Shown piece after piece: positions 18,452 through 26,859 of a stretch of 64,000 nucleotides of DNA. Below the pieces are notes generated by a model. The model saw only the letters and a program-made list of their open reading frames with translations. It was not told the DNA's origin and searched no databases. Location: positions 124,001-188,000 of the forward strand of contig CAVUDO010000006.1 in the NCBI GenBank assembly GCA_963740255.1, in the 5' to 3' direction. This DNA is from CAVUDO01 sp963740255. Lineage in GTDB: Bacteria > Actinomycetota > Actinomycetes > Mycobacteriales > Cryptosporangiaceae. A program made the translations under genes and the position numbers. Positions within the stretch are counted from its first letter, which is position 1, and each line of letters begins with the position of its first letter.

Positions 18452-20764
18452 GGCCGGGCCGGCGGCTGCCCGGTCGCGGGCTCCGGCGACGGCGGCCTGG
18501 CCGAGGCTGATGCCGCCGTCGTTGGGCGGCACCCGGGAGTGGACGAGCACCCGGAAGCCCCGTGCGGTGAGCAGGGTGGCCAGGCGTTCGAGCAGGGTCA
18601 GGTTCTGGAACACGCCGCCGGACAGCGCGACCGTGGCCAGGCCGGTGTCGGCGCGGACGGCGTCCACCGCGTCGGCCAGTACGGCGGCGAACCCGTTGTG
18701 GAACCGGGCTGCGACGATTCCCACGGCCACGCCGGCCGAGACGTCGTCGACCACCGCCCGGATCAGGTCGCTGCCCAGGATCACCCCGGCGTCGGAGACC
18801 CGGGCCGGGTAGCCGCCCCGTTCGTCCGGGTCGACGCGCTGCTCGAATTCGATGGCCGCCTGGCCCTCGTAGTGCACGGCGTCCCGGATGCCGGCGAGCG
18901 CGGCCACCGCGTCGAACAGCCGGCCCGCACTGGTCGTCACCGGGGCGCTCGTCCCGGTGCGGGCCAGGCTGGTGACCAGCGGCCACTGGCCGGAGTGGCG
19001 CGCCGCCACGGCCAGGCCGGCCGGGACCTCTTCGCCGTACGCGTGGAACAGGTGCGACGCGGCCATCCGCCACGGCTCGCGGATCGCGCTGGCGCCGCCG
19101 GGCAGCCGCACCGGTTCGAGATGGGCGACCCGTTCGTAGCCGGCCAGGTCGGCCACCAGGATCTCGCCGCCCCAGAGCGTGCCGTCGTCGCCGTAGCCCG
19201 TGCCGTCGCAGGCGACCCCGATCACCGGCCCTGCCTCGCCGTTGTCGGCCAGGCAGGAGGCGATGTGCGCGTGGTGGTGCTGGACGCCGACCAGATCGAC
19301 GCCTGCCGCGCCGGCGCCGTCCGCGGCGTGATCGCCGTACGTGTCCAGGGCGTACTTGGTGGACAGGTACTCCGGGTGCAGGTCGTAGGCGACCACCTCG
19401 GGGGTCACGTCGAACAGCCGCTGGAAGTGCTCGATGCCGGTGGTGAACGAACGCAGCGTCTCGAAGTTCTCCAGGTCGCCGATGTGGTGGGACAGGAACG
19501 CGCGTTCGCCCTTGGCCAGGCAGAAGGTGTTCTTCAGCTCGGCACCGCAGGCCAGCACCGGCCGCGGGAAGCGCCACGGCAGCCGCAGCGGGGCGGGCGC
19601 GTAGCCGCGGGACCTGCGCACCGGCAGCTCGCGCCCGTCGACCACCCGCACCACGGAGTCGTCCGTGCGCATGTGGATGGGCCGGTCGTGCACGAGGAAG
19701 CCGTCCGCGATCGGCACCAGCCGTTCCAGCGCGTCGGCGTCGAGGTAGGCGATGGGTTCGTCCGAGACGTTGCCGCTGGTCAGCACGAACGGCCCGGGCA
19801 GTGCCGCGGCGAGCAGATGGTGCAGCGGCGTGTAGGGCAGCATCACGCCGAGGAACCGGTTGGCGACCGTGACGCTCGGCGCCGGGCCGGCGTCGTCGCG
19901 GCGGCGGAGCAGCACGATGGGCCGGCGGCGCGAGGCGAGCACCCGTACCTCGGCCGGCGTCACCTCGCACCACGCGCGGACGGCCGCCAGGTCCCGGGCC
20001 ATCACGGCGAACGGCTTGTCCTCGCGGTGCTTGCGCGCCCGCAGCGTGGCCACCGCATGCTCCGAGGCCGCGTCCACCGCGAGGTGGTACCCGCCCAGCC
20101 CCTTGACGGCCAGCACTCTGCCGGCCGCCAGCCAGGACGCGGCCACCGCGACGGGGTCGCCGTCCACGGCCCGCCCGGAGGCGTCGAGGAACCGCAGCGT
20201 CGGCCCGCAGGCCGGACAGCACACCGGCTGGGCGTGGAACCGCCGGTCGCCCGGGTCGTGGTACTCGGCCGCGCACTCCGCGCACATCGCGAAGCCGGAC
20301 ATCGTGGTCGCCGCCCGGTCGTAGGGCACCGACTGGACGATCGTGAACCGCGGGCCGCAGTTCGTGCAGTTGGTGAACGGGTAGGCGTACCGGCGGTCGT
20401 CCGGGTCGGCGATCTCGGCCAGGCAGTCGTCGCAGGTCGCGGTGTCGGCCGAGACCAGGGCGTCCCGCGGCCCGGCGGACGAGCTGGTGACGATGACGAA
20501 GTCACGGTCGCCGTTGGGAACGGCCGGCGCGGCGACGACCCGTTCGACCGAGGCGAGCACCGGCGGGCGCAGCCGCAGCGCCGCGACGAACGCGTCGAGG
20601 GCCGTCGGGTCGCCCTCGGCCTCGATGAACACCCCGGCCTCGTCGTTGCCGACGAAGCCGCCGAGCCCGTACTCGCCGGCCAGGGCGTGGACGAACGGCC
20701 GGAAGCCCACGCCCTGCACGATGCCCTCGACCCGGATCCGGGAGCGCACCCGCGCGTCGGTCAC
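18440..20764 (-). CDS. hypF: Carbamoyltransferase HypF
   Basis: 774 residues, full length. Domains in order: acylphosphatase-like (EGIVQGVGFRPFVHALAGEY, ~1-90); two zinc fingers (CDDCLAEI ... CTNCG and CAECAAEY ... CCPACG, ~105-185); a YrdC-like domain (KGLGGYHLAVDA, KHREDKPFAVMARD, RPIVLLRRRDD, ~200-380); and a Kae1-like C-terminal domain (GVQHHHAHIASCLADNG, VACDGTGYGDDGTLWGGE, ALSGGVFQNLTLLERL). HypF makes carbamoyl-AMP from carbamoyl phosphate and passes the carbamoyl group to the C-terminal Cys of HypE. It is the last gene of a minus-strand operon with two SIS proteins and a HypC-like protein. Confidence 0.97.
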   Translation of the reverse strand: MTDARVRSRIRVEGIVQGVGFRPFVHALAGEYGLGGFVGNDEAGVFIEAEGDPTALDAFVAALRLRPPVLASVERVVAAPAVPNGDRDFVIVTSSSAGPRDALVSADTATCDDCLAEIADPDDRRYAYPFTNCTNCGPRFTIVQSVPYDRAATTMSGFAMCAECAAEYHDPGDRRFHAQPVCCPACGPTLRFLDASGRAVDGDPVAVAASWLAAGRVLAVKGLGGYHLAVDAASEHAVATLRARKHREDKPFAVMARDLAAVRAWCEVTPAEVRVLASRRRPIVLLRRRDDAGPAPSVTVANRFLGVMLPYTPLHHLLAAALPGPFVLTSGNVSDEPIAYLDADALERLVPIADGFLVHDRPIHMRTDDSVVRVVDGRELPVRRSRGYAPAPLRLPWRFPRPVLACGAELKNTFCLAKGERAFLSHHIGDLENFETLRSFTTGIEHFQRLFDVTPEVVAYDLHPEYLSTKYALDTYGDHAADGAGAAGVDLVGVQHHHAHIASCLADNGEAGPVIGVACDGTGYGDDGTLWGGEILVADLAGYERVAHLEPVRLPGGASAIREPWRMAASHLFHAYGEEVPAGLAVAARHSGQWPLVTSLARTGTSAPVTTSAGRLFDAVAALAGIRDAVHYEGQAAIEFEQRVDPDERGGYPARVSDAGVILGSDLIRAVVDDVSAGVAVGIVAARFHNGFAAVLADAVDAVRADTGLATVALSGGVFQNLTLLERLATLLTARGFRVLVHSRVPPNDGGISLGQAAVAGARDRAAAGPASPS

Positions 20765-20774
20765 GCGGTCATGC

Positions 20775-21455
20775 CTAGGCGCCGAGGGCCTGCTGGGTGA
20801 GCTCCCACAGCACGTCGTACGTGGTGGCCTGCGTCTCCTGGATGCGGTGCACCGACACCGACGGCACCGAGAAGAGGTAGTCGATCGTGCCGGCCTCGGC
20901 CATCTTGCCGCCGTCGTAGCCGGCGAAGCCCACCGTGACCATGCCGATCCGCTGGGCCTCCTCGAAGGCGCGGAGCACGTTGGCCGAACCGCCGCTGGTG
21001 GACAGGCCGACCGCGATGTCGCCCGGCTTGGCCTTCGCGGCGAGCGGACGGGCGAAGATCACCTCGAAGCCGACGTCGTTGGAGAGTGCGGTGAGCACCG
21101 CGACGTCGGTGGTCAGCGCCGCGGCCGGCAGCGGACGGGCACCGGGGCCGGGGTTGAGGAAGAGCTGGGCCAGCGCCTCGGCGTCCGTGCTGCTGCCGCC
21201 GTTGCCGAACGTGTAGAGCCACCCGCCCGCGGCGAACGACTCGGCCATGGCCGTCGCGCACGCGGCGAGCTGCCCGCCGTACCTCTCCACCATCTTCTCG
21301 CGCACGGCGACGATCTCCGCCGCCTTCTCGGTGGTGGAGCGCTGGACCTCCGCCAGCACGGCGTCGAGGTCGGACGCACCGGAATACAGGAACGGGTAGA
21401 GCGACTCGACACCCCCGCCACGACCCCCGCGACCACGGGGTGCGGGTTCGGTCAT
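20775..21455 (-). CDS. SIS-domain protein (GmhA/phosphoheptose-isomerase-like), hydrogenase-linked, copy 1
   Basis: 226 residues from ATG 21453-21455, which overlaps the preceding stop (ATGA). The SIS fold is evident: GGWLYTFGNGGSSTDAEALA (phosphosugar loop), VGLSTSGGSANVLRAFEEAQ and VTVGFAGYDGGKMAEA, the layout of sedoheptulose-7-phosphate isomerase. The N-terminal ~20 residues are Gly/Arg-rich. There are no lipopolysaccharide or heptose genes around; instead it sits between hypC-like and hypF genes, so it probably serves hydrogenase maturation or its regulation. Its substrate is unknown. A second paralogue lies at 21777-22394. Confidence 0.82.
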   Translation of the reverse strand: MTEPAPRGRGGRGGGVESLYPFLYSGASDLDAVLAEVQRSTTEKAAEIVAVREKMVERYGGQLAACATAMAESFAAGGWLYTFGNGGSSTDAEALAQLFLNPGPGARPLPAAALTTDVAVLTALSNDVGFEVIFARPLAAKAKPGDIAVGLSTSGGSANVLRAFEEAQRIGMVTVGFAGYDGGKMAEAGTIDYLFSVPSVSVHRIQETQATTYDVLWELTQQALGA

Positions 21456-21754
21456 GCAGGAGCCTCTTCGGGCCGGATCACGGCGATCGCCTCCTTGGCG
21501 TGCACCAAGACTACGTCGCCGACGACGGCGTCCACCAGCGCGACGCTGACCTCGTCGGTGCCCTCGCCGGTGTCGACCAGCGCGAGTCCGAACTCCTTCA
21601 GCTCGGTGATCGTCACGGCCACGGCCTCGTCCGAGCAGGTGATGCAGTGGTCGCCGTAGCACTCGGCCGGACCGGGCGGGCTCACCGCCACCATGGGCGC
21701 CGGCCCGCCGGTGAACCCTTCGGGGCGCGGCCCGATCGTCACGTCGTCGCTCAT
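21452..21754 (-). CDS. HypC/HupF-family protein, second copy
   Basis: 100 residues. The HypC-type barrel is visible in CITCSDEAVAVTI, LALVDTGEGTDEVSVALVDA and GDVVLVHAKEAIAVI. It differs from the operon HypC at 10121: the start is not Met-Cys but a ~30-residue Pro/Gly-rich leader, and the Cys residues (CYGDHCITC) lie inside. It may bind the Fe ligand or the HypF/HypE complex in a different way. The gene is translationally coupled to the SIS gene downstream of it. Confidence 0.8.
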   Translation of the reverse strand: MSDDVTIGPRPEGFTGGPAPMVAVSPPGPAECYGDHCITCSDEAVAVTITELKEFGLALVDTGEGTDEVSVALVDAVVGDVVLVHAKEAIAVIRPEEAPA

Positions 21755-21776
21755 CGGCCCGCCCCGCTTCGCTCGC

Positions 21777-22394
21777 TCATCGGATGACCCCCGGGTCGAG
21801 TACGCCCGGTTGTTCGAAGAAGACGTGCACCAGCTCCCAGAGCAGGTGGTAGGTGGTCACGTGGATTTCCTTGACCACCCGCGGGTCGTCGGAACGGGCG
21901 ACGAAGGCGTGGCCGGCCAGGTTGTCACGGGCGATGGCGCCGCCGTCCCCGCCGGTCAGCGCGACCGTCAGCAGACCCCGCTCGCGGGCCACCTCCAGCG
22001 CGCGGGCCACGTTGCGGCAGTTCCCGTCCGGCGAGATGCCCAGCGCGATGTCGTCCGGGTGGCCCATCAGCGCCAGCTGCGTCGCGAAGGTCTCGTCCAT
22101 CCCGGCCGACGCGGCGATGCCGGTGGCGGTCGAGGCGTCGTTGGCCAGCGAGATCGCCGGCAGGGCGCGCTTGCCGACGATGACCGGGTGGACGAACTCC
22201 ACCACCACGTGCTGGGCGTCCGTCGCGCAGCCGCCGTTGCCGAAGGTGACGAGCTTGCCGCCGCGGTGGAAGCGCAGCGCGATGTCGTAGCAGGCGCGGC
22301 CGACCCGTTCGGCGTCGGCGGCCAGCGCGTTGCCGGGAGCGATCCGGCGGGCGAACGCCTCCGCGGCGCGCGCCGCCGTCACCTCGACCGTCAT
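21777..22394 (-). CDS. SIS-domain protein (GmhA-like), hydrogenase-linked, copy 2
   Basis: 205 residues from ATG 22392-22394, overlapping the PadR stop (ATGA). SIS motifs: GGKLVTFGNGGCATDAQHVV, LGISPDGNCRNVARALEVA and LTVALTGGDGGAIARDN. Compared with copy 1 it has SPDG in place of STSGG in the second phosphosugar loop, and a conserved HVVVEFVHP segment. Two divergent SIS proteins together suggest a heterodimer or two distinct substrates. The position between PadR and the HypC-like gene ties it to hydrogenase biogenesis; direct function is unknown. Confidence 0.82.
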   Translation of the reverse strand: MTVEVTAARAAEAFARRIAPGNALAADAERVGRACYDIALRFHRGGKLVTFGNGGCATDAQHVVVEFVHPVIVGKRALPAISLANDASTATGIAASAGMDETFATQLALMGHPDDIALGISPDGNCRNVARALEVARERGLLTVALTGGDGGAIARDNLAGHAFVARSDDPRVVKEIHVTTYHLLWELVHVFFEQPGVLDPGVIR

Positions 22395-22765
22395 GCCTGT
22401 TCGCGCTCCTCCAGCTCTGGTTCGGCCACATCGGCACCGGACACGCCCGCGTACCGCTTGAGGAAGTCCTCGATCATGTCGCGGGTGGCCTCCAGGGCGC
22501 AGGCCCGGCCTTTCAGGCTCTCCAGGCCCCGCGCGGTGAGGTGGTACGTCCGCCGTGCCGGCCCGGCGGTGGACATCCGCCACGACGACACGACGAGCCC
22601 CTGGTGCTCCAGTGCCCGCAGGGCGCGGTACACCCCACCGGCGTCGATCTCGGATCCGGCGAAGGCGCGGAGTCGGTCGACGAGGTCATAGCCGTGGTCC
22701 GGCCGCTCGTAGATGAGCAGCAGGAGACACGGCTTGAGAAAATCTCGTGGCTCGTACTCGAGCAT
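22391..22765 (-). CDS. PadR-family transcriptional regulator
   Basis: 124 residues from ATG 22763-22765, chosen for the AAAGG element upstream; in-frame extension to 22804 is possible. The winged helix is typical: FLKPCLLLLIYERPDHGYDL, LRAFAGSEIDAGGVYRALRA, LEHQGLVVSSWRM, RRTYHLTARGLESL, followed by a C-terminal dimerisation helix (MIEDFLKRYAGV). It is the first gene of the minus-strand operon leading to hypF and probably controls it, since PadR proteins commonly autoregulate. The ligand is unknown. Confidence 0.9.
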   Translation of the reverse strand: MLEYEPRDFLKPCLLLLIYERPDHGYDLVDRLRAFAGSEIDAGGVYRALRALEHQGLVVSSWRMSTAGPARRTYHLTARGLESLKGRACALEATRDMIEDFLKRYAGVSGADVAEPELEEREQA

Positions 22766-23045
22766 CGACACGCCTTTGTGTGGACGCGACAGGGGGAGAT
22801 CCATTCGATCCTCGCACCCGGACCTACCCCAGACAAGGCCGTACACGGCCCGTCGCTCCGCCACATTCGTCCTGGATGCGACATAGCCGACCAGTCGATC
22901 CCGACGTCGCACGTTCGTCCTCGCCGCCGCGCACCAGCACCCTCAGCGGTCTCGGGAGTTCATCCGACAGCACGTGCCCGGCGAGAATGCCGGGCGCTCG
23001 CCGGGGCCTTTCGGCGGACCCGGCCGGCTCTCCTATCGTCGGGGA

Positions 23046-23606
23046 ATGCTGCGTCCGGAGTATCCGATCGAGACCGCCAGGCTGCTCCTCCGACCGTTCG
23101 CCGGCCGTGACCTCGACGACCTCTACGACTACCAGTCGCGGCCGGACGTGGTGCGGTACCTCTACTGGCAGCAGCGCGACCGGGGCCAGGTGGCCGAGGC
23201 GCTCGTCCAGAAGATCGGGCAGGCCACGATCGAGAATCCCGGCGACAGTCTCGTCCTGGCCGTGGTGCGGCCCGAGATGGGCCGGGTCGTCGGCGAGGTC
23301 AACCTGCACTGCCGCAGCCGCGACCACCGACAGGGTGAGTTCGGGTTCGTCCTCCACCCGGACCACCACGGCCGGGGCTTCGCGACCGAGGCGGCGCGGG
23401 CGGTGCTCGACCTGGGGTTCGGTCCGTTGGGACTGCACCGGATCGAGGGCCGCTGCGACGTCCGCAACACCCCGTCGACCCGGGTGATGGAGCGGCTCGG
23501 CATGCGCCGGGAGGCGCACTTCGTGCACAACGAGATGTTCAAGGGCGAGTGGGGCGACGAGTACGTCTACGCGCTGCTCGACCACGAGTGGACGGCGGGC
23601 GCCTGA
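23046..23606 (+). CDS. GNAT N-acetyltransferase (RimJ/RimL type)
   Basis: 186 residues from ATG 23046. Matches the RimJ/L pattern: IETARLLLRPFAGRDLDDLY at the front, EFGFVLHPDHHGRGFATEAA (acetyl-CoA binding loop, H-x-G-x-G-x-A/T), GLHRIEGRCDVRNTPSTRVM and a final LGMRREAHF. These enzymes acetylate the alpha-amino group of proteins or small amines with acetyl-CoA. The gene stands alone, and I cannot predict a substrate. Confidence 0.88.
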   Translation: MLRPEYPIETARLLLRPFAGRDLDDLYDYQSRPDVVRYLYWQQRDRGQVAEALVQKIGQATIENPGDSLVLAVVRPEMGRVVGEVNLHCRSRDHRQGEFGFVLHPDHHGRGFATEAARAVLDLGFGPLGLHRIEGRCDVRNTPSTRVMERLGMRREAHFVHNEMFKGEWGDEYVYALLDHEWTAGA

Positions 23607-23670
23607 CGGTTGCGGTGGCCGACCGTTGCGGCTGGCGGCTGCACGGCTGACGGTGGCGCGGCCGTCCGGC

Positions 23671-25065
23671 TCAGTCGCTGCAATTGCTCCGGCGGGAGAC
23701 GTAGCTGGGCGCGCTCAGCGTGTCCCGGCCCTGCCCGTCGGCGGCCCGGCCGCCGTACCCGATCGACTGGTCGTACGGCAGTCCGCCGATGACGACGTGG
23801 TAGCGCCCGCCGCCGTCGTCGGTCGCGATCTGCTCGGCGGTGCTCCCGTCCTGGAACCACCACCGCGCCCACACCCTGGCCGGCGTGCCCCCGCCGACGT
23901 TGATGTAGATGACCGCCGTCCAGCCCGGCGGACAGCCCTGGGTGGTGTCGGCGAGCGAGGACGTCACGGTGAGCCCGGGTACCGGCCGACCCGGTGGCTT
24001 GGGCGGCCGGGGTCGTCCGGTGACCGTCGCGTGGGTGGGCGTGGGGCGGACGGAGGCGCTCGCGGACGGCGTGGGGGTGCCCGACGCGACGCCGAGCCCC
24101 GACCCCGGGGACTGTGCGGTGGCGCTGGCCGGGGTCGTGCCCGTGTCGACGGTGGGGTTGCCGAGGGCGGGCACCGTCAACAGGGGGTCGGCGGCGAAGA
24201 GGGTGGGGATGGCGACGACTCCGGCCACGGCGAACAGCACCAGGGCGACCGTCGCGGCGACCACCCAGCGATGCCGCCTCCGGCTGGCGGGAAGCCGGGG
24301 GCCGATCACCCCGGAGTGCCGGCCCTCGGGGGCATCGGCCCGCACCGGCACTGGGCCGTCCGCCGCCGTGGCCGGCTGCACGCCGTCCGACGGCCACGGC
24401 ACCGGCTGCGCCGCGACGCCGGCCGCGACGCCGGCTGGTAGGGGGTCGTCGGTGGACCCGGGCTGCGGGCCGCGGGCCGGGTCGGCTTCGGCCGCCAGCA
24501 GCGGGAGTGCCGCGTACCGGGTCACCGGGCCGACCTCGGCGGCCGGGTCGGGGTCGTCCGGCCAGTCCACGGCTGCGAACGCCGCGACCAGGGCGACCGT
24601 GGCCTCGGCCAGCTGGCTGGTGACGGCGGCACTGTTGACGTCGAGCACGTAGCCGATCTCGGGCTCGGTCAGCCGGTGCCGGAGCGAGAGGTCGAGCAGT
24701 TCGCGGTGGAACGGGCTGAGGCGGGACGCGGCCGTCCGCACCCGCCCCTCGCGGTGTCGCGTGTCGGGGTCGTCGGGCAACTCCGGTGCGTGGACGGGCG
24801 GCTTCCACGGACCCGACGGCCGGCGTCGCACCACCTCGTTGCGGGCCAGCGCGAACAGCCAGGGCCGCACCGCCTCGTCGGTCATCCGGCTGTCCGGCTC
24901 GGCCCGTCCGGCGATGGCCAGGGCATCCGCGAGCGCGGCGGCGGTCTCGTCCGGCTCGCCGAGCAGGCTCAGGCAGTAGCCGTACAGCGCGGGGGTGTGG
25001 GCAGCGATCAGGTGGGCCAGGTCGTCCTCGGACCTGCCCGTGCCGTCGGCGCCTAACTCGTCCAC
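23671..25065 (-). CDS. Membrane-anchored ECF-sigma-like protein, tandem copy A
   Basis: 464 residues from GTG 25063-25065, chosen because this start aligns with the other three copies (MDELGADGTG); a TTG start at 25083 is also open. Order: sigma region 2-like (ALYGYCLSLLGEPDETAAAL, RPWLFALARNEVVRRRPSG, ~20-95); region 4-like (ASRLSPFHRELLDLSLRHR, LTEPEIGYVLDVNSAAVTS, ~115-155); a Pro/Ala linker; one membrane segment (WVVAATVALVLFAVAGVVAI, ~270-290); a Thr/Pro-rich stalk; and a C-terminal ~95-residue domain with GCPPGWTAVIYINV, DDGGGRYHVVIGGLPYD and a final Cys. The likely topology is sigma region inside and last domain outside. It may be a one-piece signal sensor and transcription factor. Confidence 0.85.
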   Translation of the reverse strand: MDELGADGTGRSEDDLAHLIAAHTPALYGYCLSLLGEPDETAAALADALAIAGRAEPDSRMTDEAVRPWLFALARNEVVRRRPSGPWKPPVHAPELPDDPDTRHREGRVRTAASRLSPFHRELLDLSLRHRLTEPEIGYVLDVNSAAVTSQLAEATVALVAAFAAVDWPDDPDPAAEVGPVTRYAALPLLAAEADPARGPQPGSTDDPLPAGVAAGVAAQPVPWPSDGVQPATAADGPVPVRADAPEGRHSGVIGPRLPASRRRHRWVVAATVALVLFAVAGVVAIPTLFAADPLLTVPALGNPTVDTGTTPASATAQSPGSGLGVASGTPTPSASASVRPTPTHATVTGRPRPPKPPGRPVPGLTVTSSLADTTQGCPPGWTAVIYINVGGGTPARVWARWWFQDGSTAEQIATDDGGGRYHVVIGGLPYDQSIGYGGRAADGQGRDTLSAPSYVSRRSNCSD

Positions 25066-25090
25066 TGCGAGGGAACCTAGCAACGAAGGG
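25066..25090 (-). promoter_or_regulatory. Conserved start module of copy A (putative leaderless promoter)
   Basis: Read on the minus strand, CGTTGCTAGGTTCCCTCGCA ends directly at the GTG start. The -10-like hexamer TAGGTT (25074-25079) is 8 nt before the start, and no ribosome binding site is present. The same arrangement precedes copies B, C and D. Confidence 0.55.
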
Positions 25091-25126
25091 TCTGTGACTC
25101 CAGCGACCCGGGAGATGTCCCGGGAC

Positions 25127-26779
25127 TCAGCAGGGGCTGGAGCGGGAGACCGAGGCCGAGGAGCTGGAGACGGTCAGTCCCCGCACGGTCGCCCGGGCGT
25201 TGAAGCTCACCGCCTGGCCGTACGGCAGTCCGCTGATGTTGACGTGGTAGCGGCCGCCGCCGTCGCTGGTCGCGCCCCGTTCCCCGCCGCCGCCGGCGAA
25301 CGACCAGCGGCCGACCACCGAGGAGGGAGTGCCGCCGGTGACGGTGATGAAGATGGTCGCCGTCCAGGTCGGGCACCCGCTGGAGGTGTCGGTCAGGGAC
25401 GAGCTGATCGTGATCCGGCCGGGCTGCGGGGCGGGCCGGGGCGGCCGGGGCCGCGTCGTCGGCGGGCCGACGGACTGGCGGAGCGGGCGTACCGACCGGG
25501 TGGGGGAGGGACGGGCCGACGGGGAGGTCGGCGCGACCGCCGGTGCCGACGGCGACTCTTCGACCAGCGGCGGGCCCGTGTCCACCTCGAAGGTCGGCGC
25601 GGCCGACTCCGGGAGTGTGAGTGCGGAGGACGACGGGGACAGGCGGGGGAGCGCGATCACCCCGGCCAGGGCGATCAGCAGCAGGAGCACCGCGGCTCCG
25701 GCGAGCCACCGGTGCTGGTGGTTCGGCGGGAGCGACGGCCGGCGGCGGGTGCCGGACGGCCGGCGGTAGGCCGCGTACTGCGCCACGCGGTCGCGAGTCG
25801 AGCCGGCGGCTGTCGGCTGGTGTGTGGGCGACGAGGCGTACACGGGCGTCGAGGCGGTTGAAGGCGTCGCTCCAGCGGCGGGCGCCGCGTCGTACGAGGG
25901 CGCCGCGTCGTACGGGTCGTACGCGGCCGCCGTCGGCGTTGCCCAGCCGGACGGAAGTGCCTCGTCCCAGGGCAACGTCCCGCCCGCCGGGGTGGCCACC
26001 GGCGGCGGGTCGACCGGCGGTGCCGTCCAGGGGGAGTCCAGCGCGTCGGGCGGGGTGGCGGCCCACGGGGCGGGGTCGTCGGCCGGTGCGGTCCACGGGG
26101 AGTCCGGCCCGTCCGGTGCCCAGCCGGGCGGGTACTCCGGCTCCGGCGGGAAGGCCGCCGGCGACAGGGGGCCCGCCGTCGCGCCGAACGCCGCACCGTG
26201 GCCGGCGAACCCCGGGTCGGCCAATGACAGGGCCTTGTACTGCGTCACGGCGCCGACCTCGGACGTCGAGTCGGGCAGCCCCGCGAGTTCCGCATAGGCG
26301 CCGAGCAGTTCGCCGACCGCGTGCGCCATGTGGATCTTGACCGCCGTGCCGGTGATGTCGAGCACGGCGCCGATCTCGGCTTCGCTCAGGTGGTGGCGCA
26401 GCGAGAGGTCGAGCAGCTCGCGGTGGAACGGGCTGAGCCGGGCCGCGGCCAACCGCGCCCGGCCCTCCTGCAGCCGCACCGCCGGATCGGAGGAGAGCTC
26501 GAGTCCGTGGACCGGCGGGCGCCAGGGCCCGTCCGGCCGGCGCCGCACCGCCTCGCTGCGGACCAGCGCGAACAGCCAGGGCCGCACGGCCTCGTCCGAG
26601 CGGCCGTCCCGCTCGGTCCGGCCGGCGATGCGCAGCGCGTCCCGCACCGCGTCCGCGGCCTCGTCCGGCGCACCGAGCAGGCTCAGGCAGTAGTCGTACA
26701 GCCCAGTGCTCTGAGCAGCGAAAACGAGGGCAGGGTCACGCTCGAACCCGCCGGTGCCGTCGGTGCCTGACTCGTTCAT
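25127..26779 (-). CDS. Membrane-anchored ECF-sigma-like protein, tandem copy B
   Basis: 550 residues from ATG 26777-26779 (MNESGTDGTGG). Sigma region 2-like: GLYDYCLSLLGAPDEAADAV, RPWLFALVRSEAVRRRPDG. Region 4-like: AARLSPFHRELLDLSLRHH, LSEAEIGAVLDITGTAVKIH. Its linker is the longest of the set (~200 residues, Pro/Ala/Asp/Tyr-rich, with repeated PWTAP and PYDAAPSYDAAP-type stretches). One membrane segment (WLAGAAVLLLLIALAGVIAL) follows, then the stalk and the external domain (SGCPTWTATIFITV, SDGGGRYHVNISGLPYG, terminal Cys). It lies 61 bp upstream of copy A, with its own start module, so the copies are separate transcription units or an operon with internal promoters. Confidence 0.85.
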   Translation of the reverse strand: MNESGTDGTGGFERDPALVFAAQSTGLYDYCLSLLGAPDEAADAVRDALRIAGRTERDGRSDEAVRPWLFALVRSEAVRRRPDGPWRPPVHGLELSSDPAVRLQEGRARLAAARLSPFHRELLDLSLRHHLSEAEIGAVLDITGTAVKIHMAHAVGELLGAYAELAGLPDSTSEVGAVTQYKALSLADPGFAGHGAAFGATAGPLSPAAFPPEPEYPPGWAPDGPDSPWTAPADDPAPWAATPPDALDSPWTAPPVDPPPVATPAGGTLPWDEALPSGWATPTAAAYDPYDAAPSYDAAPAAGATPSTASTPVYASSPTHQPTAAGSTRDRVAQYAAYRRPSGTRRRPSLPPNHQHRWLAGAAVLLLLIALAGVIALPRLSPSSSALTLPESAAPTFEVDTGPPLVEESPSAPAVAPTSPSARPSPTRSVRPLRQSVGPPTTRPRPPRPAPQPGRITISSSLTDTSSGCPTWTATIFITVTGGTPSSVVGRWSFAGGGGERGATSDGGGRYHVNISGLPYGQAVSFNARATVRGLTVSSSSASVSRSSPC

Positions 26780-26803
26780 TACCGCGAACGCTAGCAACGA
26801 ACG
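26780..26803 (-). promoter_or_regulatory. Conserved start module of copy B (putative leaderless promoter)
   Basis: On the minus strand CGTTGCTAGCGTTCGCGGTA runs into the ATG. The -10-like hexamer TAGCGT is at 26788-26793, 8 nt before the start, and no ribosome binding site is seen. It matches the element before copies A, C and D. Confidence 0.55.
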
Positions 26804-26859
26804 GAAGGGGGGCTCCAGTGGCCTCCACAGATGTGACCGACGAGGGCGAAAAGCCCAAG

